Origin: Cryptomeria japonica
Taxonomy: Eukaryota; Streptophyta; Pinopsida; Cupressales; Cupressaceae
Assembly (NCBI RefSeq): GCF_030272615.1
Contig: NC_081406.1
Coordinates: 241,863,718-241,927,717 of the forward strand
Reading direction: 5' to 3'
DNA length: 64,000 bases
In this document: positions 20,405-31,274 of the stretch, in pieces
How the letters are laid out: each line of letters begins with the position of its first letter
Numbering within the stretch: the first letter of the stretch is position 1
Program-made: the position numbers and the translations under genes
Notes under the pieces: model-generated
Seen by the model: only the letters and a program-made list of their open reading frames with translations
Database searches by the model: none
What the model was told of the DNA's origin: nothing

Positions 20405-22385
20405 TGAGCTCGTATACCTCTATAGAAACGCAAGGCATTGGAACCTCAGAGTCAGCCTTGCATATTTATTGGATATCTTGAGGGTGTTAAGGCATATAGA
20501 TTGATGGATCCTAAGACACATGAGGTGTTTATTGAGAGGAGTGTTCACTTTAAGGAAAGCTCTCCTAGCTTAGCCTCTCTACCTCCTCCACCTTCCTCCA
20601 TTGTGAATAGTGATGCTAGTGATTCAGATGATGAGACTCCTTCAACTTCGACTCGCAGGGTTACACCTCCATAGGGTCCACTTGTAGTTGAGGAGCCTCG
20701 TTCTCCACCTCCACATAGACCTCATTGGGCTCAATAGACACTTGAGTCTATGGGTTCTCTTGTTGGGGATCCTTCAGATACATAGAGAACTCGATTACAG
20801 CATTAGGATCTTCCACATGTACTCATTACTATCACTTCTGATCCACAGACATTTCGAGAAGCATCAGGGTTTCTTGAGTGGGACAAAGCTATGGAGGAAG
20901 AGTATAGTTCCTTGATGAGGAACAACACATATGATTTAGTCCATCTCCCTAAGGGGAGAAAGATGGTTCAATGTAAGTGGATCTATCAAACCAAGTTTGC
21001 AACGAATGGTAGTGTGGATAAGTATAAGGCTCAACTTGTTGCAAAAGGTTTCTCTCAAGTTCCAAGTTTTGACTATACTGAGACCTTTGCGCCTGTAGCC
21101 AAGATGAACTCCATTCACTTGACACTTGCTATTGTTGCAACTCATGGTTGGGTTGTACATCATATGGATGTGAAGAGTGTTTTTCTTCATGGTGATCTTG
21201 ATGAGGAGATTTATATGGTGTAGCGATAGGGTTTCATCTAGGATACTTCCTTAGTTTGCAGACTAAGGAAATCTCTCTATGGCCTTAAGCAGGCCCCCAA
21301 GGCTTGGCACGCCAAGATGGATTCCTTTCTTCTCTCAGCAAGGTTCACCAGTGTCATTCCGATCCGAATGTCTACATTTTGTGATAGGATGACTCACTTG
21401 ATACTTGTGCTCTATGTTGATGATTTGATCATTATTGGGAGCATCGCATCCATCATTAGCAGGGTCAAATCTGCTTTGCATGACAGATTTTCTATGACTT
21501 ACTTGGGTCTTTTGCACTACTTTCTTGGGATAGAGATTTCACAGTCACCTTTCAGGATTTCACTATCGCAGCCCAATTATGCTCTTGATCTACTTTCACG
21601 CTTTCATATGGCTGATTGTAATCCTGCACTGACTCCCTTTTGTTCAAGAGTCAAGCTTGAGGCTCAGTGTTCTTCTCTACCAGTTGATGCCACATTGTAT
21701 CGTCAGCTTATGGGTAGTCTCATCTACTTGACTCACACATGCCCTAATATTTCATTTGCAGTTGGCATGGTTTCCCACTTCATGTAGGAACCACATGAGC
21801 TTCATTGGAAAGCCACCAAAGGCATCCTTCATTACATCTAGGGTACACATCACTATGGGATTCACTATGCAGCAGGCACAAGACTTCACTTGGTTGGTTA
21901 CACAGACTCTGATTGGGCTGGCGATCTTGATGATCATAAGTCTATTTCAGGTTACAGTTTTCACCTTGGTTCAAGCCCCATTTGTTGGTAGAGCAAGAAG
22001 CAACATGCTATTGCTCTCTCTTTGACTGAGGCTAAGTATCAAGGAGTTGTTAACGCAACGACTGAGACAATTTGGCTTCAGCAGATTCTTACAGAGTTTG
22101 GGTTCACCACTCCATGGCTGATAGTTCTACATTGCGACAATCAAAGTGCTATTGCAATCTCAAAGAACTCGGTCCAGCGCCAGCGGACCAAACACATCGA
22201 GATCCATATGCACGATATCTAAGAGATGATTCATGAGCAGGTTATTTTTTTTCAGTATTGTCTTATGGCAGAGCAAGTTGCAGACATATTCATGAAACCT
22301 TTCACCGAGAGTAAGTTCCAGTAGTTGCAAGCTCTCTTGGGGGTGCAGGATGTGTCATTAGGGGGGGTCAGCTGACTTCTCCTTC
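20405..22385 (+). pseudogene. Reverse transcriptase and RNase H of C
   Basis: The same frame continues through integrase C-terminus text (PCIFIGYLEGVKAYRLMDP) and the copia RT: MEEEYSSLMRNNTYDLV, CKWIYQTKFATNGSVDKYKA, ETFAPVAKMNSIH, MDVKSVFLHGDLDEEIYM and the catalytic LYVDDLIIIG. RNase H follows: YTDSDWAGDLDD (catalytic Asp), SKKQHAIALSLTEAKYQ (Glu), LHCDNQSAIAISKNSV (Asp) and VADIFMKPF at the end. Nonsense codons: TGA 20405; TAG 20423, 20672, 20735, 20783, 20804, 21221, 21227, 21239, 21785, 21839, 21989, 22322; TAA 22220. All catalytic residues survive, and the frame stays in register from 18563. Confidence 0.88.
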
Positions 22386-22657
22386 CTCTCTTATGGGGGT
22401 GGGGGGGGGGGGGGACTTTTTCCTCTTTGAGGTTTTGTCCTTCTTCTTTGGGAGTCTTTTGTACATTCATCTCTCTTTTGGGGGGGAGTTTTTTCCCACT
22501 GGGTTTTCTCCCTTTCTCCATTTGTGAGAAATTGCATTGCATAGTTTTGCTTGCATTTGTATTTTGTACATGGGTACCTATCATGGCCTAGTAGCCGGGA
22601 CCCATCTTGCATTGTTGACTTGAGTCTTCATTCCCCTAAGTTGCACTTAAGGGGGGG
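22386..22657 (+). other. 3' noncoding region and PPT of C
   Basis: Holds several G-tracts (TTAGGGGGGGTC at about 22359, a run of about 14 G near 22401) and the PPT AAGGGGGGG at 22649-22657, immediately before the LTR. No gene; minus-strand ORFs here are low-complexity Pro/Lys. Confidence 0.7.
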
Positions 22658-23105
22658 TGTTGGTGTAAATAAATATTCATCATGGATATTATTACACTTT
22701 ACTTAAGTTAACTTAGGATAATGCATCTCTTCGTAGTTTGGATTTGAGACACTTGGGGAAATGTGCACATGGGGATGTAGGTTGTAGGAGAAATTCCACC
22801 TTTTGTGGTCTTATTTTTTTGTTACACTCCACATTTGGTGGTTCATCCACCTCTTTGGAATATTATATTATTTCTCTTACCTACCCCTAGTATTTCTTAC
22901 CTACCCTTGTTTCTCATTGAGCCACATGTCATGATTGTGTGCTCGTACATCCATATGGCCTTGCCTATATAAGAAGGCCTATATTCATTGTAATGGTTAA
23001 TCCAGTTGATCATTTGCATATTGATGAGAATACAGTTTGTTCTTGTCATTCTTTTGTCTCTCTTTTATACTTTCATTGTGCCCTTGATCTTGGCAAAATC
23101 TCACA
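22658..23105 (+). repeat. 3' LTR of C
   Basis: 448 bp, same ends as the 5' LTR (TGTTGGTGTAAAT ... ATCTCACA). TATATAA at 22966-22972. Confidence 0.93.
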
Positions 23106-23846
23106 GATTTCTTTAGTCACCGGCAATGCAGACCGACATGGTATGGTAAAGGATATCAGTATTGGAGGCCAACACATCTTGGATCCGGAATTGGCAACTT
23201 GTTTTAATGTTTATTTGTTTATGTTATAAGGCTGACATGTAATATGTAATTGTATATATCCTTGTAAGCCAACATAAGGCATAAATTTGTATAGGGTATA
23301 TAAGGGAGATTTATTATATAATTTTTCATGAGGATGGATAAGGTTATGGATTTAATGTAATGCAAAATATATCAGAGAGACTATGTATGTGAGGAATTCA
23401 TTATAAGGGTTATTCTGATACTAAGGTTTAGGGTTTTAACTGGAACAGACAAAGCTTAAACCGAAACTATATTTCGGCATAGGAGATGTTATATTAAGCA
23501 ATTCACACTTCTTTGAATTGTTGTCTGGATTGTTATGTAGTCAATGAGGCTCCTTTTGTGATGAGAAGTGTGCTCTAGGCTGTAAGCCTTCCTGAAAGTG
23601 TAGGCCTCATCATATATTGTAATATCTCTTCATATGGCCAGTGAATTGATTGTGGGTCACAAATCCCTCTGTGGTTTTTCCTCATTGAGGTTTTCCATGT
23701 ATAAATCTGTGTGTTATGGTTCTCATTTATGTGTTTGGATTGTTGGTCACATTACTTCTTTCAATTATGTTTATACCGGTATAATATTGATTCAACCCCC
23801 CCCCCCCCCCTTCCCCCCCCTCTCTCAGTGTTATTGGTTTCTAACA
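23106..23846 (+). repeat. 3' LTR of B, second segment
   Basis: Continues the B LTR after the GATTT duplication, parallel to 12433-13212, and ends TTTCTAACA. A long C-tract (about 23797-23820) replaces the shorter one of the 5' copy. A small ORF at 23634 starts in this LTR and runs into the A pol by chance. Confidence 0.9.
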
Positions 23847-25277
23847 CATGTTCCTACAGTTAGATATTTCAGAATTTTTGGTAGTAAATGCTATATCAAA
23901 AAAGATGAAGATCTAGGGAAGTCTGATGCTAGATGTAATGAAGGAATTTTTCTTGGTTATTCTACTAAGAGAAAGGCCTACCAGTGTTATGATAAGAGAT
24001 TGAGAAAATTAGTTGAAAGTGCTAATGTAAAGGTTGATGAAGGAAATGAGAGACAGATCAGATCTTGCAGATATGATTCAGATGATCAAGATGTTAGTTT
24101 AGATAAAGGAAAGCAAGTGCAGACCCATAATCAAATTCAGATTATTTTGAAAAAGCCTGAGAATGAAGGAGAAGGTACAAGTGCTAGTGCAGAAGAAAGA
24201 GCTCAAGAGTCTAGAAATCAGGAAAATCCTAAGACTCTGAAATATGTAAGGTTGAATCATTCAAAAAATGAGATCATAGGTAATAAGAATCAAGGTGTGG
24301 TGACTAGGAGAAGAATTGTTGAAGAGTATTGCTTGATTTCTAAGGTTGAACCTAAATATGTAAATGAAACATGCAAAGATGAAAATTGGGTTAAAGTAAT
24401 GGAAGAAGAATTGAATCAGATTGAAAAGAATAAAACATGGATTCTTGTTCTCAGACCTAAGGATAAAAATGTAATTGGAACTAAATGGGTGTTTCGGAAG
24501 AAATTGGATGAAAAAGGTGAAGTTATTAGGAATAAAGAAAGACTTGTTTGTAAGGGTTATTCTTAGATGGAAGGAATTGAGTTTGATGAGACTTTTGCTT
24601 TGGTATCTAGAATTGAAGCTATTAGATTAATTCTCGCTTATGCTGCTTATAAAGATTTCAAATTTTATTAGATGAATGTCAAATCAGTCTTTCTTAATGT
24701 TGAGTTGGAAGAAGAATTTTATATTGAGCAACTAGATGGTTTTTAGTTGACAAATCAGAAGGATATGGTTCAGAAAATTGAAGAAAGCACTGTATGGATT
24801 GAAGCAAGCCTCAAGAGCCTGGTATGCTAGATTGGATAAGTATTTGATGAAGCTTGAATTCAATAAAGGTACTACTAATAGTAATGTGTACTTCAAGATT
24901 GATAATGATAACATCTTAATTGTTGAAGTTTTTGTTGATGATATTATTTTTTATGGAAATGATGGTTTGTTCAAGAAGTTTGTTGATGATATGTAGAATG
25001 AGTTTGAGATGTCTATGATTGGTGAAATGAAATTCTTTTTGGGATTGCAAATTACTTAGTTGGATAAAGGTATTTTTTATATCTCAATCTAAGTATGTGA
25101 AGGAATTCTTGAAAAAGTTTCGTTTAGATGATTCAAAGCCAGTTGGTACACCTATGGTGACTGGATGTAAGTTGACAAAGGATGATGATTCTCCGAAATG
25201 AAATCAAACTAGATACAAATCTATGCTTGGTGGATTTTTATATTTGACTCAGACTAGGCCAGATATTATAAATGTTG
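23847..25277 (+). pseudogene. Integrase C-terminus and reverse transcriptase of A
   Basis: After the CATGT duplication A resumes in register: PTVRYFRIFGSKCYIKKDED, GIFLGYSTKRKAYQCYDKR, a charged linker, then RT ([72 protein letters not shown] in place of YVDD). Stops include TAG at about 24565, 24670, 24745 and 24996, at three of which D has CAG (Gln). The segment ends at TQTRPDIINVV, where D inserted. Confidence 0.82.
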
Positions 25278-26642
25278 TGTTGGTCATTATTGTTGCTAGG
25301 ATATGTTGTTGTCATTGATGTCAACATATTCTTGTAATTTATTTCTTTGGTGATTGCAGATTGGTTTATTTGGATCATCGTTTGGTGTTTTGAGTATTCC
25401 TAGTGTCATTACATCTTTCAGTATTGGTTTTAGTGATCTGGGAAGCTTAATTAATCATATCATATGATCTAGTTTGCAGTTTGGTTTGTCTGATCAGTGC
25501 TTTACAGAGTTCGGTATTTCCTTTGGTATATTCTGGTATTTTCAGATCTTGAGCTAATACTTTGGGATATTGCTTGGTATGTTCTTTTGTATCTTCATTT
25601 CAGATGGTTCATGATTTGGTGCTCTGCAGGAGATCTTTCTTTGTAACAGTTGTTGTTGTTTGAGTGTTCTTGAGTTTGAGATGTTGATCGATGAAGATTT
25701 GATAAGTGGTGTTGGTATAGTTGTTACTGATGATTCTAATGTGCTTGCTGGTGTATCATAATTTTGTTCTATTTTGTTTTTATAATGTGCATTGATTGTT
25801 GTGCATGTTTTTGGTGACTTTTCTAAATTGATGATGTTCTTCATCTTATGCGATATTCCTGGTAGTCTAGCATGTTGTTGTTGATCTTGGCATGATTTTG
25901 GGTGGTGTTGCGTATTTGGAGATTTGATTTAGGTCCATGTTATGTCATGTATACCATTATTGGTCTGATGGTCAATCTTTGTATCATGTAATGTAATTTT
26001 GTAATTAGGTGTTGAGGGTTTAGTCGACCTTGTTGCCAAGGTTGATGAATTCTATAAATAGATGATATAGTCATGTAATTTGTGTGAACAATGTAGTGTC
26101 TGCATTATTAGAGAATGATGTATGTGCGAACAAAGAAATTCATCCTTCGGTGTGGTTGAGCAGAGTTTTGGAGTGGTGTAGAGCAGACATGTGTGTTTAA
26201 CCGAAACTCTCATCAAACATTAGCAAATGCTATTATTGCAGTTCATTTGATTTTGGATTGTCTGAATATTTTGTAAGTCAGTGAGACTTCCTTGTAAGGT
26301 AGTGAACCTTCCCTAAGGGTTGTATCTTTTCAGGTCTTTTTATTTTGAGCAGTGAGCTCTAGGCAGTGAGCATGAATGCAGGTGCATTCCCCATTGTAAT
26401 ATTTACACATACTGATGTAAAGTATCATCTTATTGTGGGTAGGTTCCCACCATGGTTTTTCCCTTAACTGGGTTTCCCACATCAAAATCTTGGTGTTGTG
26501 TGTTCTGCTATCTATTTGCTTATCTTTTTTGTTGCTATAGTTTATCAGATTTGCATTTGTGGTTAAGTTTGTTAATCTGGTGAAAATGGATTCACCCCCA
26601 CCCCCCCTCCCTCACAGTTTTCCTTCATTGTTGTTGCCAACA
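25278..26642 (+). repeat. 5' LTR of D
   Basis: TGTTGGTCATTATTG ... TTGTTGCCAACA, 1365 bp, TATAAATA at 26053-26060, and a TTCACCCCCACCCCCC tract near the end. The first ~320 bases differ from the 3' copy at roughly 28-30 sites. Confidence 0.93.
26053..26060 (+). promoter_or_regulatory. TATA box in D 5' LTR
   Basis: TCTATAAATAGATG, matched in the 3' LTR at 32051-32058 (TATAAATAGG). Confidence 0.6.
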
Positions 26643-26644
26643 AT

Positions 26645-26657
26645 TGGTATCAGAGCT
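26645..26657 (+). other. Primer-binding site of D
   Basis: TGGTATCAGAGCT, two bases after the LTR end. Confidence 0.92.
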
Positions 26658-26698
26658 AGATCCTCTAGAATAAGCTTAACCGCTTGAGGTGATCCGGG

Positions 26699-27700
26699 AT
26701 GGCAACTGGAAGTGGAAGTGTTATCTTTAAGAAGGAGAGTCTGAGATTTTATGGAAGTAACTATGTTATATGGAAGAATTGGATGGAGGTGCACTTGAGA
26801 TGTCTTGGAGAGGATTACTGGAAGATTACTAAGAATGCCTATTATGTTCCTTCGAATGAACCGATTACTATTGATGAGATCAAGGAAGATGAAAATAACA
26901 TTAGAGTGAAGGAAATATTATTGAGCCTCGTAACTGATTTAGAGATGACTAATGTAATGGGACTTCAAACTACACGTATGATCTAGGAGAAGCTTGAGAC
27001 CCTTTATGAAGTAGATAAACAAGTCAAAGTTGCTAAGTTGCAAATTTTGAAAGGGAAATATGAGATGTTGAAGATGGGAGAAGATGAGAACATAAATTCC
27101 TTTATGGCTAAGGTGAATGAACTTGTCATAGGTATCAAATGTGTCAGTGGAACCCTTGAAAAAGATGAAATTATTGCTAAGGTGTTGAGATTATTGCCTC
27201 TTGCTTACAAACATAAGGTTGTTGCTATTGATAAGATCTGAAGTGTGGCTACTGTGACAAGAGATATGCTAGTTGGAAAGATTGTTGCATTTGAGTTGAG
27301 TGAGTTTGATGAATCACATGGAAAGTCTAAGACAACATTTAGAGAATTAGTATCCAGAAAGCATAAATATGATCTTGAAGAATGCAGAATATTGAGATAT
27401 GAAAGAGAGAGAAGAGAGATGGAAGAGAAAGAAAGAGAATTGGAGGAGCTTGAAGAATTGATTGCCCAGAGATTGCCTAAGGGAGTCGGTAAGTATGATG
27501 GAAAATTGCCTCTGAAATTTTTCTCTTCCAATAAGATAGGACATTTTTCTTCTAGATGCCTGGAGAGAATGTCTAAGTATGATAGGCATGATAAATTTGA
27601 TAAGCATGATAGGAATGATAGATATGAGAAGCATGAGAAGTATGATAAGCCTTACAAGTCTAACCGCAAGTATAAGCATCAAAACAACTGTTATTATGTT
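26699..27700 (+). pseudogene. Copia gag of D
   Basis: Starts MATGSGSVIFKKESLRFYG with NYVIWKNWMEVHL, then a UBN2-type capsid (LETLYEVDKQVKVAKLQILK ... MGEDENINSFMAKVNELV ... LPLAYKHKVVAI). A charged coiled coil (RERREMEEKERELEELEEL) and a ruined zinc knuckle follow: FFSSNKIGHFSSRC has lost its first two Cys. Next comes a run of DRHDKFDKHDRNDRYEKHEK-type repeats (about 27580-27650). Stops: TAG at 26984 where Trp fits, and TGA at 27239 with a frame change. Confidence 0.82.
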
Positions 27701-28342
27701 GTTGATGAAGTTGTTCAATATGAAGAATATGAAGGAGATGAATTTCTGTTTATTGCTATTAAAGAAGATGGACTAGTACCTGTTGACTTCACAAGATGCA
27801 CTATTGAGGAGAAAGCTCTAGTTGCTAAGGTTGAAGAGAAAGATGAATGGGTAATCGAAAATGGTTGTTCAAATCATATAATCGGTGATAAAATTAAATT
27901 TGTGAATATGGAAAGATATGATGGTGGAATAGTAAGATTTGGATATGACAAAGCCTGTGTGATCCGTGGTAGAGGTTCTATTCCCTTTGATGGTAAGCAT
28001 AACACTGATGATGTATTGTATGTTGAAGGTTTGAAGAATAATCTTTTAAGTGTTCGACAAATGGTGGACAAAGGTTATGATTTGCAATTAAAGAATGGAA
28101 AATGCAGAATCCTAAATGCCTTTGGTATAGAGATTGCATCTGGAACTAAGACTGAAGGTAATATCTTTCATTTGAATGTTGGTGCAAAAAGTTGTTTGAT
28201 TGCTCAGATTGATGAAAGTTGGTTGTGGCATAGGAGAATGTGTCATGTTAACTTCGATTCAATGATTAAGATCAGTTCTACACAAGCTGTTAGAGATTTG
28301 CCTAAAATTGTTAAGCCTGCTAATCTGGTATGTAAGGAATGA
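27701..28342 (+). pseudogene. Protease and pre-integrase region of D
   Basis: In frame with gag. The protease site reads WVIENGCSNHI: the catalytic Asp of DSG is Glu and Ser is Asn, so it would be inactive. The pre-integrase zinc region LWHRRMCHVNFDSMIKISS ... NLVCKE stops at 28340 (TGA where Cys fits). Confidence 0.82.
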
Positions 28343-29520
28343 CAAATGAGTAAGAAAAATAGGAATTTATTTCAAGAGAAAGTAATATATGTCTGATGGA
28401 TTGCTAGATCTTGTGCATAATGACCTATGCGGACCTACAAATATCAAAGGTGTGCAGGGTGACAGACATTTTATGTTACTAATTGATGATTATTCCATAA
28501 TGATGTGGGTTGTCTTCTTAAAGGAGAAATCAGAAGCATTAGATAAATTCAAGATATTCAAGCAAAGGTTGAGACTGAGACAAGACTGAAGGTGAAATGT
28601 TTGAGATATGACAAAGGAGGAGAATTTTGTTCTAGTGAGTTTGATTCATTCTGTGAGAAGCATGGAATTAGAAGACAATTATTTGTTCCAGTGAGTTTGA
28701 TTCATTCTGTGAGAAGCATGGAATTAGAAGACAATTATTTGCTCCTAGAACCCCACAACAAAATGGAATTGTTGAAAAGGAATAACAAAATTGTCTTGGA
28801 TGTTGCAAGGACTATGTTGATTGAAGGGAATGTTTTGAAGATCTACTTGAGAGAAGTTGTTAACACTTCTATTTACACATTCAACTAAGTTCATATAAAA
28901 GGTGATATCGGTAAGACTCCTTATGAGCTATGGTTTGGTCATGTTCCTGCTGTGAGATATTTCAGAATTTTTGGAAGTAGTGTTATATCAAGAGAGAGAC
29001 GATATAGGAAAGTTTGATGCAAGAAGTGATTAAGGAATTTTCTTGGGATATTCAACAAAGAGAAAAGTATATCGGTGCTACAATAAGAGACTGAGAAAGA
29101 TAGTGAAAAGTGAAAATATAAAGATTGATGAGAACTGTGGAAAAGAGATCAGAGCATGCAGGTATGATGATGATCAGGATGTTGTTTTAACACTAAATCA
29201 GACTAAAAATTTGAAGTAGAATGATCTGGTAGAGATTGTTAATCTGGATGTTGCTGTTGTCAATAAAGAGGTGCAAGAACCTAAAATATCAGAATAATTA
29301 GAAGACCCAGAGATATATAAGATTGAATCACTCTGAAAATTAGATCATTAGTGATAAGAATAAAGGCGTGATGACTAGAAGAAGACTAGTTGTTGAAGAG
29401 ATATGTTTGATTTCTAAAATTGAACCTAAAGATGTTATTGAAGCTTGCAAAGATAAAAATTGGATAAAGGATATGGAATAACAATTAGATTAGATTGAAA
29501 AGAATGACACATGGGAGCTT
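28343..29520 (+). pseudogene. Integrase of D, with a 56-bp tandem duplication
   Basis: Core motifs: LDLVHNDLCGPTN (the first catalytic Asp kept in HNDLCG), FMLLIDDYSIMMWVVF, and CLRYDKGGEFCSSEF (second Asp). The 56-bp unit 28634-28689 is repeated at 28690-28745 with one mismatch. Since 56 is not a multiple of three, the frame is broken just before the PQQNG-like segment. The C-terminal part (GDIGKTPYELWFGHV, YFRIFGS) and the linker to RT are heavily stopped (TAG, TAA). Confidence 0.78.
28634..28745 (+). repeat. 56-bp tandem duplication in D integrase
   Basis: Two adjacent copies starting AGTGAGTTTGATTCATTCTG, identical but for T/C at the third-last base. Confidence 0.95.
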
Positions 29521-30166
29521 GTGTCTAGACCTAAAGACAAGAATGTGATTGGTACTAAATGGGTATTCAAGAACAAATTAAATGAAGTCGGTGAAGTTGT
29601 CAGAAATAAAGCAAGATTGGTATGCAAAGGATATTCACAGAAAGAAGGAATTGATTATGAGGAGACTTTTTCTCTTGTAGCTAGACTTGAAGTTGTTAGA
29701 CTATTGCTTGCATATGCTGCCTATAAGGATTTCAAGATATATCAGATGGATGTCAAGTTAGCCTTTTTGAATGGTGATCTTAAGGAAGAAATCTACATTG
29801 AAAAACCTGATGGATTTTCATTATTAGATAATGGAGACATGGTATGTAAACTGAAGAAATCTCTTTATCGATTAAAGCAAGCCCCTAGAGCCTGGTATGC
29901 TATATTGGATAAGTATTTGCTGAAATTAGGATTTAATAAAGGTACTACTGATAGTAATCTATATTTTAAGATTGAGAATAATAACATTTTGATTATTGAA
30001 GTTTTTGTTGATGATATTATCTTTGGAGGAGATGATAACTTGAGCATGAAGTTTGTTGATGATATGTAGAAAGAATTTGAAATGTCTATAACAGGAGAGA
30101 TGAAATTTTTCTTAGGATTGCAAATTTCACAGACTAAAAAAGGTATTTTTTACATCTCAAGATAAA
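29521..30166 (+). pseudogene. Reverse transcriptase of D
   Basis: [80 protein letters not shown] and the catalytic FVDDIIFGG (YVDD with Phe). TAG at 30067 stands where CAG fits (DDMQKEFEM), and the frame shifts near 30148 at an A-rich run. Otherwise this is the best preserved RT of this copia type here. Confidence 0.85.
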
Positions 30167-30958
30167 TATGTGAAGGAATTGTTGAAGAAGTTTGGGTTAG
30201 AAGATTCTAAGCCGGTTGGAACTCCTATGGTGACTAGCTGCAAATCATCTAAAAATGATGAATCTTCAAAAGCTAATCAGACCTTGTATAGATCTATGGT
30301 TGGTAGACTTCTATATCTTACTCAAACTAGACCTGACATTATGCATGTTGTGTGCATGGCTACTAGATATCAAGCTAATCCAAAATAGAGTCATGACACT
30401 ATTGTAAAGAGGATATTTAGATACTTGAAAAGAACTATGGATTATGGTTTGTGGTATCTGAGGAATGACGATTTCATGTTATGTGCTTACACTGATGTTG
30501 ATTGGGTTGGTGATGTTGATGACCCAAAGAGTACCTCCGATGGTGCATTCTTTTTGGGTAAGAAATTGGTTTCATGGGCATGTAAGAAACAAGATTTAGT
30601 TTTCCTATCTACTATTGAAGTTGAGTACATTGTTATTGCTAGTAACTGCACTCAGGTAGTTTGGATGAAGCAAATGTTGAAGGATATCAGAGTTATCTAT
30701 GATGAGCCTACTATTACATATTGTGATAATTCCAGTTCTATTAATATGTCAAAGAACCCAGTGCAACATTCAAATACTAAACATGTGTCAATCAAGTATC
30801 ATTTCTTGAGAGAAAAAGTTAGTGAAGAGGAAGTGAAGCTAGAATATGTGTCTACAAAGGAACAAATTGCTGATATTTTTACTAAGCCTTTGCCTACAGA
30901 CACATTTGTTTATTTGAGAGACAAGTTAGGGGTATCTATCCCTCTTGATGGGAACTAG
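30167..30958 (+). pseudogene. RNase H of D
   Basis: GTPMVTSCKSSKN, TQTRPDIMHVVCMATRYQ, YTDVDWVGDVDDPKSTSDGA (catalytic Asp), STIEVEYIVIASNC (Glu), YCDNSSSINMSKNPVQHSNT (Asp), VSTKEQIADIFTKPLPTDTF and a stop at 30956. It contains TAG at about 30386 after ANPK. The active-site triad is intact. Confidence 0.85.
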
Positions 30959-31274
30959 ATGCATTGATTTGCATCAATCCGATGGACTTCACAGTCTTAT
31001 CCTTTTATCTAGATTGATGAGTTGGTGTTCCTACTATGTTGGAGTAGTCAGTGTGTTTAAGGAGGACAAAATCATGTTTTGTTTATCAAAGGGGGAGAGT
31101 AAGTTTGGTTTTCTATTTTCAAGGCCTTTGTAATTGATGTCAAAGGAGGAGAGAAGCATACGAAAAACTTTTTTATCTTCTTGATCTTAGGGGGAATTTG
31201 TTGGAGATGTTTTCTTTCTTTGCATTGATTGTTTTTCACATTCATATGTTGCTGTCAATACCAAAGGGGGAGAT
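30959..31274 (+). other. 3' noncoding region and PPT of D
   Basis: Purine-rich blocks AAAGGGGGAGAGTAAG (about 31090) and TTAGGGGGAATTTGTTGG lead to the PPT AAAGGGGGAGAT (31263-31274). Confidence 0.8.

Larger units (their letters stand above)
15408..23105 (+). mobile_element. Element C: near full-length copia retrotransposon
   Basis: TSD GATTT at 15403-15407 and 23106-23110. 5' LTR 15408-15857, PBS 15858, a long leader with a GC-rich block, gag, protease-integrase-RT-RNase H in one frame, PPT 22649, 3' LTR 22658-23105. The LTRs differ at about 24 of 450 positions by eye (about 5%), the youngest pair in the window. Solo LTR I lies inside gag. Confidence 0.92.
12303..23846 (+). mobile_element. 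Element B: non-autonomous LTR retrotransposon with one unknown ORF
   Basis: TSD CATGT lies at 12298-12302 and 23847-23851. 5' LTR 12303-13212, PBS 13215, a single long frame (13242-14990), PPT 15253, 3' LTR 15265-15407 plus 23106-23846. The 3' LTR is interrupted by copia C. There is no protease, integrase or RT, so B must have used proteins from another element. The two LTRs differ by about 8-9% over the ~280 bases I compared by eye. Confidence 0.85.

Noticed and set aside
18563..22385. TAG read as sense (reassignment or readthrough)
   Set aside because: TAA and TGA also interrupt the frame, other elements have frameshifts too, and plants use the standard code. Methylation-linked decay explains the bias more simply.
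22391..22612. Minus-strand Lys/Pro-rich ORFs
   Set aside because: They are translations of the G-tracts of the C 3' region.
23634..24566. 310-codon ORF as one gene
   Set aside because: Its first part is B LTR sequence; only the part after 23846 is A pol. The fusion is accidental.
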